Positions 1 through 8,112 of a stretch of DNA of 44,194 nt are shown here, in pieces. The DNA comes from an uncultured Lachnospiraceae bacterium (lineage in GTDB: Bacteria > Bacillota > Clostridia > Lachnospirales > Lachnospiraceae): assembly GCA_947178125.1 (NCBI GenBank), contig CAMWXB010000035.1, positions 1 to 44,194 of the forward strand, written 5' to 3'. Within the stretch, counting starts at the first letter, position 1; each line of letters begins with the position of its first letter. The position numbers and the translations under genes are program-made. The notes beneath the pieces were generated by a model. That model was not told the DNA's origin and made no database searches. It saw only the letters and a list, made by a program, of their open reading frames with translations.

Positions 1-67
1 CGTCAAATTTCTGTTCTGCAATAAGTGTCTGACCATAATCAAACAATATCATTTTAGGTATTTTCAT
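1..67 (-). CDS. HAD-family hydrolase, N-terminal end only (runs off window)
   Basis: Only the first 22 codons are inside the window, read leftwards from the ATG at 67-65. They give MKIPKMILFDYGQTLIAEQK and continue off the edge. The FDYGQTL stretch fits motif I of haloacid-dehalogenase hydrolases (DxxxT/V, with Asp as nucleophile). A GGAGG ribosome site lies at 76-80, eight bases before the ATG, inside the upstream remnant gene. The ATG overlaps the last codons of that remnant (stop at 54-56), so the two are probably co-transcribed. Substrate cannot be told from this fragment; a phosphatase or phosphoglucomutase-type enzyme is the default for the family. Confidence 0.6.
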   Translation of the reverse strand, partial: MKIPKMILFDYGQTLIAEQKFD

Positions 68-461
68 ACAATTTGCCTCCACATTCAAAATACCCCTCTT
101 GTATCAGTAATTCTAATACAAGCGCCTCTCGTTCCAACATTACCTGAGTGAAATCATCCAGTATCGTTTTCCTGTTTACATCTATTGCAAGCTGCGGCTC
201 CAGAAATTCAAGCGTAAAGCCTTCATCTGCTTCATACTTGTCCAAATTTTGTTGTTCTATATCATCTTTTACGCAACACAGGAAATAATAATTATATTTC
301 TTACTATATACCATTGCTATGAAAGCCACTTTTACCTGTTTCAAATCATGATATTTAGCGACAAAAATCTTCATTATTTCTTCATCTGGCTGCCATAAAT
401 CCGGAATCATTACAGTTTTACATCCTGCTCTGTATGCGGATATCAAATCATTTTCAATCAC
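54..461 (-). pseudogene. Remnant: HAD hydrolase C-terminal piece joined to a Nudix-like tail
   Basis: The 135-codon frame opens with a GTG that has no ribosome site, and an in-frame TAG lies four codons upstream. Residues 1-44 (ENDLISAYRAGCKTVMIPDL, then WQPDEEI and LKQVK) resemble the C-terminal third of HAD phosphatases, where a D-rich loop is followed by AGMKxIMIPDL. The rest (YYFLCCV, LDKYEADEGFTLEFLEP, EREALVLELL) resembles the C-terminal half of a clostridial Nudix hydrolase. The Nudix box GX5EX7REXXEEXG is absent. Both catalytic regions are therefore missing, and the best explanation is a fused double remnant. The family calls are from memory; the missing start and missing motifs are seen directly. 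It could still be expressed as leader sequence for the HAD gene that overlaps its end. Confidence 0.5.
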
Positions 462-576
462 AAATCTGTGCTAACACTGACAACATCCCAGTCCTGACTC
501 ATAAATAGGGAAAGCATAGTTATAAAAGAATAAGAATATACAGACAATAGAAAAACATCACCGATTGCCGCACGAA

Positions 577-608
577 CGCACCTCTGCATCCGCGCGGCAT
601 CATAGATA
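577..608 (-). terminator. Hairpin downstream of purB
   Basis: GCCGCACGAACGCA (577-590) and TGCATCCGCGCGGC (595-608) can pair over 14 positions in the minus-strand RNA, including three G-U pairs, with a GAGG loop. A short T-run (GTTTTTC) follows about ten bases later rather than at once, so termination may be weak or factor-assisted. It lies 22 bases after the purB stop codon. Confidence 0.55.
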
Positions 609-629
609 TAACAAGAAAATCAAATTCTA

Positions 630-2081
630 TCACACGCTGATTTCCGCCTTCACTCCAAGCAGTTCCCGATTTTCTTCAAGAATCGGTTCAACGACTTCGG
701 CAAGGAATTTCTCGACCTGTAAGGGCGCCCGTCCGACATACTTGGCAGGCTCCATTGTTTCCTGCAGTTCTTCGAGGCTCATATTGAAGGCCGGTTCTGC
801 GGCAATCAACTCCAGCAGATTGTTTTCTTTTCCTTCTTTCTTCACATTGGCGCCCGCCTGCATGGAAAGTTCGCGAATCTTCTCATGCAGTTCCTGACGG
901 TTTCCGCCCATCTTTACGGCATCCATCATAATATTTTCCGTCGCCATGAAAGGCAGTTCACTCATCAGGCGTCTGGTAATGACTTTGTCGTATACAACAA
1001 GGCCGTCCACAACATTCAGGCACAAGTCCAAAATGCCGTCCACCGCCAGAAAAGCTTCCGGTATGGAAAGGCGCTTATTGGCGGAATCATCCAATGTCCG
1101 TTCGAACCACTGGGTCGCGGAAGTAATCGCCGGATTCAGCGCATCCACCATGACGAATCTGGAAAGGGATGCAATCCTCTCGCTCCGCATCGGATTTCTC
1201 TTATATGCCATCGCTGAAGAACCGATCTGACTCTTCTCAAAAGGCTCTTCCACTTCCTTTAAATGCTGTAACAAACGGATGTCATTGGACATCTTATGGG
1301 CCGATGCCGCAATCCCCGCTAATACATTGCACACTCTCGTATCCACTTTCCGGGAATAGGTCTGACCGGATACGGGATAACATTTCTCAAAACCCATTTT
1401 TTTCGCGATCATCGGGTCAATCTTGTCAATCGTCTCCTGGTCTCCGTCAAATAATTCCAGAAAAGAAGCCTGTGTGCCGGTCGTTCCTTTGGAACCGAGC
1501 AGTTTCATTGTTGAAAGGACATAATCCAAATCCTCCAGATCCAGACAGAACTCCTGCGCCCACAAAGTCGCCCTTTTTCCCACGGTCGTTGGCTGTGCCG
1601 GCTGAAAATGGGTAAAGGCGAGGGTCGGAAGCGCCTTATATTCTTCGGCAAAGTCCGCCAGCTTCGCGATCACATTTACCAGTTTCTTTTTTACCAGCTT
1701 CAAAGCCTGCGTCATAACAATGATATCCGTATTGTCACCAACGTAACAGGATGTCGCTCCGAGGTGGATGATACCGGCCGCCTTCGGGCACTGCTGCCCA
1801 TAGGCATATACATGGCTCATCACGTCGTGACGCACTTCCTTCTCTCTTGCCTTTGCCACATCATAATTGATATCTTCCGCATGAGCTTTCAGTTCATCAA
1901 TCTGCTCCTGCGTGATAACAGGCTTTCCGTTCTGACTCAGGCCCAATTCCATTTCCGTTTCCGCAAGTGCAATCCACAGCTTTCTCCATGTCCGAAATTT
2001 CATATCGGGTGAAAAGATGTACTGCATCTCTTTACTGGCATATCGTTCCGACAACGGACTCACATATCTGTCTGTCCCCAT
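630..2081 (-). CDS. purB: Adenylosuccinate lyase
   Basis: Cytosolic enzyme acting twice in purine synthesis: it releases fumarate from SAICAR to give AICAR, and from adenylosuccinate to give AMP. The 483-residue product begins MGTDRYVSPLSERYASKEM and shows the fumarase/aspartase superfamily signature GSSAMAYKRNP at about residues 287-297 (flexible loop with the catalytic Ser). FTHFQPAQP near 156 carries a catalytic-type His, and GATSCYVGDNTD lies near 108. Length is normal for the family. I chose the ATG at 2081 because GGAGG stands four bases before it; an upstream GTG at 2126 has no ribosome site and adds an unconserved 15 residues. The gene follows purF by 51 bases and completes a purC-purF-purB cluster. 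Confidence 0.95.
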   Translation of the reverse strand: MGTDRYVSPLSERYASKEMQYIFSPDMKFRTWRKLWIALAETEMELGLSQNGKPVITQEQIDELKAHAEDINYDVAKAREKEVRHDVMSHVYAYGQQCPKAAGIIHLGATSCYVGDNTDIIVMTQALKLVKKKLVNVIAKLADFAEEYKALPTLAFTHFQPAQPTTVGKRATLWAQEFCLDLEDLDYVLSTMKLLGSKGTTGTQASFLELFDGDQETIDKIDPMIAKKMGFEKCYPVSGQTYSRKVDTRVCNVLAGIAASAHKMSNDIRLLQHLKEVEEPFEKSQIGSSAMAYKRNPMRSERIASLSRFVMVDALNPAITSATQWFERTLDDSANKRLSIPEAFLAVDGILDLCLNVVDGLVVYDKVITRRLMSELPFMATENIMMDAVKMGGNRQELHEKIRELSMQAGANVKKEGKENNLLELIAAEPAFNMSLEELQETMEPAKYVGRAPLQVEKFLAEVVEPILEENRELLGVKAEISV

Positions 2082-2132
2082 ATATCCTCCATTCTCACTC
2101 AGCCCGTAATATTTGGGCGTAAGCACAATCTT

Positions 2133-3569
2133 CTATCGTTCAAACTCTCCCCTGATATCTTCTTTGGGGGGTTCTATCGGATAGCTTCCGGTAAAACATC
2201 CTTTACAGATACCGAGATGCCCCGCAATCTCATCCAACCGTTCCATTTTCAGATAGGCCAGCGTATCTGCTCCGATAATCTCGCGTATTTCCTCTACCGA
2301 ACGGCCATAGGCAATCAGCAGGTCTCTTGCCGGCACATCTGTGCCGAAATAACAGGGCCACAAAAAGGGTGGTGAACTCACCCGCATATGTACTTCTGCA
2401 GCGCCCGCTTCCCGAAGCATTCTGACAATCCTGTCAGAAGTCGTTCCCCGGACGATGGAATCATCAATCATGACAATCCTTTTTCCCTTCACCGCTTCCC
2501 GAATCGCATTCAGCTTCACCCGGACACTGCTCTCCCGGTTCTTCTGCCTCGGTTTGATAAAGGTCCGGCCCACATAAGCATTCTTTACAAAAGCCTGGCC
2601 ATAAGGAATCCCGGACTGCATCGAATAACCGAGTGCGGCGCAATTTCCGGATTCGGGCACGCCGACAACAAGGTCTGCCTCTACCGGAGAATCCATGGCA
2701 AGATATTTGCCCGCAAGAATGCGGGAATCGTATACGCTCACACCGTCAAGATGACTATCCGGCCTTGCGAAATAGATATACTCAAATACGCATCTTGCCT
2801 GTTCTTCTTTCGCAATACAATGCCGCTTATCCGATTCGATTCCTCCCGCAGGCGAAATCGTAACAATTTCCCCCGGCTCTACATCCCGGATATATTCTGC
2901 GCCAATCGTGTCCAGCGCACAAGACTCTGACGCCAGAATATAAGCATTGTCGCGTTTCCCAATGCAAAGCGGTCTGAATCCATAGGGGTCTCTTGCCCCG
3001 ATGAGTTTCCGGGGCGACATGATCACAAGGGAATATGCCCCCTTAATCTTCTGCATGGCACGTCCTACGGCCTCTTCCACAGTACCGCAGTTCAAACGTT
3101 CCCTCGCGATGTGATACGCGATCACTTCCGAATCAATCGTCGTCTGAAAGATTGCGCCGGAATATTCCAATTCATGACGCAGCTCGGGCGCATTGATTAA
3201 ATTGCCGTTGTGCGCCAGCGCCAGCGTTCCTTTCACATAATTGAGTACGAGCGGCTGTGCATTCTCCCGCGTGCTGCTGCCCGCCGTCGAATATCTGACA
3301 TGCCCTACTCCAATGTCACCTTCCAGCTTTTCCAAATCCTCCTGCGTAAAGACTTCGTTCAAAAGTCCCATTTCCTTCACGCTCCGGACTCTGCCCTTCG
3401 GCCCCTTCGTATCGCTGACCGCAATCCCGCAACTCTCTTGTCCTCTGTGCTGCAGAGCGAACAGTCCATAATAAATGCTGGAAGCCACATCATTTCCATC
3501 AAAATCATAGATACCAAAAACACCACATTCTTCCCTTAGTCTGTCTGTTTTTTCCATCTGATTTTTCAT
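2133..3569 (-). CDS. purF: Amidophosphoribosyltransferase (glutamine PRPP amidotransferase)
   Basis: Catalyses the first committed step of purine synthesis, making phosphoribosylamine from PRPP and glutamine. The 478-residue protein has a short leader (MKNQMEKTDRLREE) before Cys15 in ECGVFGIY. That is the usual propeptide arrangement, in which cleavage exposes the N-terminal nucleophile Cys of the glutaminase domain. The phosphoribosyltransferase domain carries the PRPP loop VMIDDSIVRGTT at 366-377. The C-terminal cysteines (ICKGC) suit the iron-sulfur-cluster subtype known from Bacillus subtilis. AAAGGGT lies about eight bases before the ATG. It lies 79 bases after purC; two perfect hairpins fill that gap and may influence its expression. 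Confidence 0.96.
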   Translation of the reverse strand: MKNQMEKTDRLREECGVFGIYDFDGNDVASSIYYGLFALQHRGQESCGIAVSDTKGPKGRVRSVKEMGLLNEVFTQEDLEKLEGDIGVGHVRYSTAGSSTRENAQPLVLNYVKGTLALAHNGNLINAPELRHELEYSGAIFQTTIDSEVIAYHIARERLNCGTVEEAVGRAMQKIKGAYSLVIMSPRKLIGARDPYGFRPLCIGKRDNAYILASESCALDTIGAEYIRDVEPGEIVTISPAGGIESDKRHCIAKEEQARCVFEYIYFARPDSHLDGVSVYDSRILAGKYLAMDSPVEADLVVGVPESGNCAALGYSMQSGIPYGQAFVKNAYVGRTFIKPRQKNRESSVRVKLNAIREAVKGKRIVMIDDSIVRGTTSDRIVRMLREAGAAEVHMRVSSPPFLWPCYFGTDVPARDLLIAYGRSVEEIREIIGADTLAYLKMERLDEIAGHLGICKGCFTGSYPIEPPKEDIRGEFER

Positions 3570-3582
3570 TTATTTACCCTTT

Positions 3583-3600
3583 TGCGCGCCTGGGCGCGCA
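3583..3600. promoter_or_regulatory. 18-base GC palindrome upstream of purF
   Basis: TGCGCGCC-TG-GGCGCGCA is a perfect inverted repeat with eight-base arms and a two-base centre. It ends 14 bases before the purF start. A two-base loop is too tight for a good RNA hairpin without opening the inner pairs, so a protein-binding site is equally possible. No T-run follows. Confidence 0.45.
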
Positions 3601-3612
3601 TACCAATCAATA

Positions 3613-3632
3613 TTTGAAAGTTTACTTTCAAA
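3613..3632. promoter_or_regulatory. Second inverted repeat in the purC-purF gap
   Basis: TTTGAAAG-TTTA-CTTTCAAA is a perfect eight-base stem with a four-base loop, 16 bases after the purC stop. It could be a weak terminator or processing hairpin between purC and purF. It is AT-rich and lacks a following T-run in the minus-strand sense. Confidence 0.4.
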
Positions 3633-3648
3633 CTTTATTCTTCTACCT

Positions 3649-4353
3649 CTATAAGCCTAATCTCTTGAATACTTCATTGTACGCCTCTTCCACATTACCC
3701 AGGTCTCTGCGGAAACGGTCTTTATCCAGTTTCTCATTGGTGTGGACATCCCACAGCCTGCAGGTGTCAGGGCTTGTCTCATCCGCCAGAATAATTTCTC
3801 CGTGATAGCGGCCAAATTCAATCTTGAAATCGATCAGTTTGATATCCGCCTGCAAAAAGTAATTCTTCAATACTTCATTTACTTTGAAAGCATATTTTTT
3901 GATTGTTTCAATCTCTTCCCATGTAGCGAGTTTCATCGCCACTGCAAAATAGCTGTTGATAAGCGGGTCTCCGAGTTCATCGTTCTTATAGCTGAACTCG
4001 ATTGTCGGCTCCTCAAAGGGTGTTCCTTCTTCCACGCCAAGTCTCTTGGAAAAGCTTCCTGCCGCCACATTACGGATAATGACTTCGAGCGGAACGATTT
4101 CCACTTTTTTCACCGCTGTTTCTCTGTCGCTCAATTCTTCAATGAAATGCGTCGGAACGCCTTCCTTTTCCAGAAGCTTGAAAACGTGATTCGTCATCCG
4201 GTTGTTGATAACGCCCTTTCCGACAATCGTTCCTTTCTTTTCCCCGTTAAAAGCCGTTGCATCATCCTTATAATCCACGATCAATACATCCGGGTCCTCC
4301 GTCTTAAATACCTTCTTTGCTTTCCCTTCATAAAGCTGCTCCAGTTTCTGCAT
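3649..4353 (-). CDS. purC: Phosphoribosylaminoimidazole-succinocarboxamide synthase (SAICAR synthetase)
   Basis: Joins aspartate to CAIR with ATP, forming SAICAR in the purine pathway, in the cytosol. The 234-residue protein is full length for the bacterial enzyme. It begins [16 protein letters not shown], the usual nucleotide-binding start, and has the conserved [13 protein letters not shown] block at 190-202. GGAGGATCATC precedes the ATG. It is the first gene of the purC-purF-purB cluster; the product of PurC is a substrate of PurB. No purine riboswitch is evident upstream; the leader instead contains two copies of a hairpin repeat (4443-4570). Confidence 0.96.
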   Translation of the reverse strand: MQKLEQLYEGKAKKVFKTEDPDVLIVDYKDDATAFNGEKKGTIVGKGVINNRMTNHVFKLLEKEGVPTHFIEELSDRETAVKKVEIVPLEVIIRNVAAGSFSKRLGVEEGTPFEEPTIEFSYKNDELGDPLINSYFAVAMKLATWEEIETIKKYAFKVNEVLKNYFLQADIKLIDFKIEFGRYHGEIILADETSPDTCRLWDVHTNEKLDKDRFRRDLGNVEEAYNEVFKRLGL

Positions 4354-4442
4354 GATGATCCTCCTTTATATTATAAAACATTCCTGCCAATGTTACTCCG
4401 CCCCCTCTGAAAGCATCGCTCCGCATACCTTCCCTATACCCT

Positions 4443-4490
4443 GGAAGAATCGCCTCGCGATTCTTTCGTCTGAGAAAGATTTGCAACGCA
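4443..4490. repeat. Hairpin repeat family, truncated copy
   Basis: A 48-base copy of the first two-thirds of the element at 4508-4570. It has the GAATCGC-ctc-GCGATTC hairpin, then GTCTGAGAAAGATTTGC, and stops before the closing arm. One base in the first hairpin loop differs from the neighbouring copy. The pair is a short tandem duplication between the membrane coiled-coil gene and purC. Confidence 0.75.
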
Positions 4491-4507
4491 TCCCCTCACC
4501 ATAACCC

Positions 4508-4570
4508 GGAAGAATCGCCTTGCGATTCTTTCGTCTGAGAAAGATTTGCAACGCAAATCTTTCTCAGACT
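4508..4570. repeat. Bipartite hairpin element, full copy after the coiled-coil gene
   Basis: Two perfect hairpins: GAATCGC (4512-4518) with GCGATTC (4522-4528), and a 17-base stem GTCTGAGAAAGATTTGC (4533-4549) with its complement at 4553-4569, loop AAC. In the minus-strand RNA it begins three bases after the stop codon of the gene ending at 4574. Related elements occur at 5861, 31641 and 32344 with different stem sequences but the same layout. Confidence 0.8.
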
Positions 4571-4573
4571 ATT

Positions 4574-5752
4574 TTACATAGTTTTCTCATACTTTTCAAC
4601 CGTTTCTATGATTTCCTTACCATACTCCGGATAACGGTGCACAAGTTCCTTGATTTCCTTCTTGGCGCTGCCCGCCACCATATCCTTATTATAATCCATT
4701 CTTCTTCGCAGAGACTGCCTTCTGATGATCAGCCCATGCCGAATTTCCACCATTTCCTTGTGGTCAAGGATGGCCTCTGTCTGGTGGAGCCAGATTGCAG
4801 GATCCTTGACCTGGTATCTTCTTAATATTTTCAAGAGTTCCTGCTGTGTATAATCCAGATCCAGCTCGGCCCGCCTGCACTTCTCCCGTTCTTCCTTTTC
4901 CTGATAATACAGGTTCCATGCTTTTTCCAGTTCTTCCGCGCTGGTCACGTCATATTTCAGATAGAGATAATCCAGCAGATTCGTATTGTTTACATAACGT
5001 ATTTTAACGCGGTTCTGCAGCAGGATAATTTTGTTAATACTCAATTCGACCCGCTTTAATTCCCGTTTCGCCTCCATATGCTTCACATAAATCATCGTGA
5101 TTGCCAATGCCGCTACCCCGGCCGTGATCAGATAACCGAGTTTTGTATCCATTTCCAACAGAAACTGCAATCCCAGCAGCAAGGCAAAGCACAGGCCCAG
5201 CGCGGTCACGCAGATGACCGCCATGCCTTTTGTATCCGCAATTGTGCCGATCAGTTCATTTTTCCGATAAAAGTACGCGTGTTTTTCCCCTTCCAGCCTG
5301 CTCAAATCCTTTTTGATCAGTTCCTGATACTGCTCCGCTTCTTTCAGCTTACTGCATCCCTCTTCGACTTCATCAAGCATCCTTTCTATCTGCTGAAAAC
5401 GCGAATCACTCATCCGGCGTTTTCTGCCCATATAGTCATCCCGGCTGTTCTGCAGAAGTTCTACCCGCTTGGCACAGCTTTTCAGTTCTTCTGCTTCTTC
5501 TTCCGGAATCGCCTCGATTTCTTCCATATCTTTCAAATAAGAAGTCACTGTATTGTACTCAAAATTCAGATTTTCCAGTTCCTTCGCGGCTTCCGCTATT
5601 TTTCCCAGGCAATTACGGACATACTCTTCCCGCACTTCCCGATTGGTAAAGTCAACACGCTCTTCCTCTGTGGACTCTTCCCATTCCTCTTCATAATCAA
5701 TTTCTTCCGGTTTCTTTCTGAACTTATCAATGAACTTTTTAAAAATACCCAT
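4574..5752 (-). CDS. Coiled-coil membrane protein of unknown function
   Basis: I do not recognise a named family. The 392 residues start with a basic, then very acidic, cytosolic segment (MGIFKKFIDKFRKK, then EEEWEESTEEE). A long charged heptad-like region follows (about 60-165), then two hydrophobic segments (about 175-195 AVICVTALGLCFALLLGLQFLL and 205-222 YLITAGVAALAITMIYV), then a second coiled-coil region to the C-terminus. This predicts a hairpin membrane anchor with both ends in the cytosol. AAAGGGTT precedes the ATG. It is the last gene of the four-gene DUF5717-like operon and may tether the other products to the membrane; that role is inference from position only. Confidence 0.7.
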   Translation of the reverse strand: MGIFKKFIDKFRKKPEEIDYEEEWEESTEEERVDFTNREVREEYVRNCLGKIAEAAKELENLNFEYNTVTSYLKDMEEIEAIPEEEAEELKSCAKRVELLQNSRDDYMGRKRRMSDSRFQQIERMLDEVEEGCSKLKEAEQYQELIKKDLSRLEGEKHAYFYRKNELIGTIADTKGMAVICVTALGLCFALLLGLQFLLEMDTKLGYLITAGVAALAITMIYVKHMEAKRELKRVELSINKIILLQNRVKIRYVNNTNLLDYLYLKYDVTSAEELEKAWNLYYQEKEEREKCRRAELDLDYTQQELLKILRRYQVKDPAIWLHQTEAILDHKEMVEIRHGLIIRRQSLRRRMDYNKDMVAGSAKKEIKELVHRYPEYGKEIIETVEKYEKTM

Positions 5753-5860
5753 TTTTCAACCCTTTCATCCTACCGTCCCGCCGGCCTAAACTAATCCAAA
5801 TGAAATCCGATGATTTCATTGCAGAATGACCCGACAAGAGCATTCTTAGAACATAGTCAT

Positions 5861-5910
5861 GGAAGAACCGCATCAGCGATTCTTTCGTGTGAAGAGGGGT
5901 TCTTCACACT
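5861..5910. repeat. Bipartite hairpin element overlapping the TPR-gene stop codon
   Basis: First hairpin GAACCGC (5865-5871) / GCGATTC (5876-5882) with one G-U pair. Second hairpin GTGTGAAGA (5887-5895) / TCTTCACAC (5901-5909), loop GGGGT. The second arm contains the stop codon of the gene ending at 5904, so the last codons of that gene are part of the element. Confidence 0.7.
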
Positions 5911-6752
5911 TTCATACACTCCCTGTAATCGTCCTTGAGTGCGCTCGTCAGCTTTTCTATCTCGCCATAATATGGCGTCGCATTCCCGGCAGTGCTGCTT
6001 CCCTCTTCCTTACACACCCGCAGGGTAAAAAGCATTCGGTTCTCATCCGTCATATCATATTCGCCTGCTGCCTGCTCCACCACTCTTTCCACCTGCAGCG
6101 AAGCGTCATACCATTCGGGATGGCCGGCAATGAAATCAACGTATTCTTCTTCTTTGTCCTGCATACGGTGCGCTGTCAGAAAAAGCTTCAGGCTTTCAAC
6201 ACTGCCATTCGACTGATAAGCCGCCAGAAAATCTTCCTGAGCGCGCTCAAATAAGAACAATCTGGCATTGACGACACCTCTGTTATGCAGCACTTTCCCG
6301 CGCAGTTCCCGCTCTCCGGACGGAAGTCTGGACAGCAGTTCATCATACCGGTCCAGAGCCAGCATATAGCGGCCGTTCTGTAACATATAATCCGCTTTGG
6401 TCTTTTGCCGCTCATATGGATTTAAGCCCGCGCTGTTGCGAATCACCGTTTCCACATGGGAAATCGTTTTGGCCGGATATAAGCCTGCATATTCCAGTAT
6501 CATTCCTACATACGCGCTCGCCGAGCCCCGCTGGTTCACCAGCGCATACAGCGCATGGGCAAGTGTCGGAAGACCGCATTGCTCGTCCAGCCAGCGCGCC
6601 AGCTTATCGCTCACGATTTCCTGGTCTATCAGCTCCACGTTTTCCACAAAACAATAACAGAGTTCTTCCAGAGAATATAGGTTTACATAAGTTTTTTCAA
6701 AAAAATATGGGATTTCCGCATAATTCCCCGTTCCCAATATAATGCGGCTCAT
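5904..6752 (-). CDS. TPR-like helical protein of the DUF5716/5717 operon
   Basis: 282 residues with no signal peptide or membrane segment, so cytosolic. The central part (about 130-200: ADYMLQNGRYMLALDRYDELL, then LHNRGVVNARLFLFERAQEDFLAAY) has the spacing of paired TPR helices, with the typical small residue and aromatic positions. The N-terminus (MSRIILGTGNYAEIPYFFE) and C-terminus are not recognised. AAAGGCGGG precedes the ATG. It lies 29 bases after the DUF5716-like gene and 151 bases before the coiled-coil membrane gene. A scaffold or adaptor role in that module is inference; the TPR call is from sequence pattern only. Its end overlaps a hairpin repeat. Confidence 0.7.
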   Translation of the reverse strand: MSRIILGTGNYAEIPYFFEKTYVNLYSLEELCYCFVENVELIDQEIVSDKLARWLDEQCGLPTLAHALYALVNQRGSASAYVGMILEYAGLYPAKTISHVETVIRNSAGLNPYERQKTKADYMLQNGRYMLALDRYDELLSRLPSGERELRGKVLHNRGVVNARLFLFERAQEDFLAAYQSNGSVESLKLFLTAHRMQDKEEEYVDFIAGHPEWYDASLQVERVVEQAAGEYDMTDENRMLFTLRVCKEEGSSTAGNATPYYGEIEKLTSALKDDYRECMKV

Positions 6753-6781
6753 ACGCTGCCCGCCTTTCTCTTATGCCTTCT

Positions 6782-8110
6782 CTATGTGATGGCGAACTGC
6801 TTTGTCCATACCTTTTTGCTGGGCGGAAACAGTTCCCCGAATCCCAAATCCGTAATCTGCGCCTCAACGCATTCTGCAGAAGTCATTCTGATCTTGATAT
6901 CATACCTGCTGAATGCGCCCGTCCTGACCGGTGCATCCTCGAGAATAAATTCCCGAAGCTGGGCACGCTTGCCCGTCAGCGGCGTAACGAGAAAAGAAAT
7001 CACATTTTCATCCCCCGGTAAAAGAATATCGCACTCTTTCTGCACCTCGTACCAGTTCTCTCCTGCATCGAGCAGAGCGAAATATGACTCTTTCCCCCGC
7101 CGGAGCACATTCATGCCGATATTGGCCTTCAGCTTGTCCGCACCGAGAAAAATATGCTCTTTTCCCATCTGGCTCGGCTCCAGCTTCTCTAAAAGTCCGA
7201 AACAGGCCCCTTTGCAGAACAGATTATTTCCCTGAAAAACACGGCGGTTCCTGCATAGAAAACGCAGGGATTCTTTCGCCCATTCTTCGCGGAAACCGTC
7301 CCCCAGCAGATAGACCGCCGAAACAATTCTGTCCGCGCACTGTTCCTTTAAAAGCTCCAGAAACTTTTCGTCCGCCAGTTTAAAGCTGTCCGCCCGGATT
7401 TCCTCCTCTTCCTGTTCATTCGGAAGAATCAGGGAAGAACAGGTCTGCTCTTCAATCAGAACGACCATCGGCGTTGTCTTTTTATTCCGCTCGAACCGGT
7501 AAATCTTTAATCGCAGACGGTTATGTTCACAGACAAGCACCTGATAATTCCACAATTCCTCCGGCTGATGCAGTACGAAATGATATAAACTCTCAATATG
7601 GCTCTGAAAATATATCTGCGATGTCTTCAGATTCAGATTCACGGCCGCTTTTGCCAGCACATCCACCATCCTGTCGTCTAAATGCTCTACCGTGAACATG
7701 ATAGCCCCTATATTTTCCGTCGTCACCATGAAATTCAGCAAGGCAAGACTTCTTTTTAAAAACAGCGTCAGCAGGGCCACCGGATCAAAGGCTTCCTCTT
7801 CTATTGTAATCATTCCGCCTTTTCTTGCAAGCCCTATCAGATCAGTCACAAGAAATCCGTCCTCCTCCTGGCTGTATTTGACGGCATCCTTGCCGTACAG
7901 CCACTGGTTCACCCCTTTTCGTTTACATAACACTGTCGGAATATTATACTGTTTTGTCCCGATCACGGTCGCCACACTTTCCACCACGTTTTCCCCGTAA
8001 ACGCAATAGCTGATCTGAGAAAAATCATCCCCCAGATCATAACCCACCAGAATGCTTCCTTTATGCACTTTTTCTTCTGTCTTTTTATTAAAAAGCATAT
8101 CCAACACCAC
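6782..8110 (-). CDS. DUF5716-like protein with actin/Hsp70-type fold features
   Basis: 442 residues, cytosolic. ILVGYDLGDDFSQISYCVYG near residue 20 resembles the phosphate-1 loop of actin/Hsp70 ATPases (DLGTTxS). Later segments follow the same order as Hsp70: a K-D-A region near 75, TTENIGAIMFTVEHLDDRMVDVLAKAA near 130, an IESLYHFVLHQ stretch near 170, and VYLLGDGF near 275. The nucleotide-binding glycines are not all kept, so it may be a degenerate ATPase. I recall adjacent DUF5716 and DUF5717 genes in Lachnospiraceae; the family name is from memory. The listed GTG is two bases from the DUF5717-like stop. An ATG at 8098 (MLFNKK) is an equally possible start; neither has a strong ribosome site. 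Function unknown. Confidence 0.7.
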   Translation of the reverse strand: MVLDMLFNKKTEEKVHKGSILVGYDLGDDFSQISYCVYGENVVESVATVIGTKQYNIPTVLCKRKGVNQWLYGKDAVKYSQEEDGFLVTDLIGLARKGGMITIEEEAFDPVALLTLFLKRSLALLNFMVTTENIGAIMFTVEHLDDRMVDVLAKAAVNLNLKTSQIYFQSHIESLYHFVLHQPEELWNYQVLVCEHNRLRLKIYRFERNKKTTPMVVLIEEQTCSSLILPNEQEEEEIRADSFKLADEKFLELLKEQCADRIVSAVYLLGDGFREEWAKESLRFLCRNRRVFQGNNLFCKGACFGLLEKLEPSQMGKEHIFLGADKLKANIGMNVLRRGKESYFALLDAGENWYEVQKECDILLPGDENVISFLVTPLTGKRAQLREFILEDAPVRTGAFSRYDIKIRMTSAECVEAQITDLGFGELFPPSKKVWTKQFAIT

Positions 8111-8112
8111 TT

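Noticed and set aside
3742-4410. 222-residue plus-strand frame opposite purC
   Set aside because: A shadow of purC on the other strand; Cys/Phe-rich with no recognisable motif or ribosome site.
4354-4573. Purine riboswitch or promoter upstream of purC
   Set aside because: No conserved purine-aptamer loops are visible. The gap is mostly hairpin repeats. A TATAAT lies too close to the ribosome site to be convincing as a -10 element.
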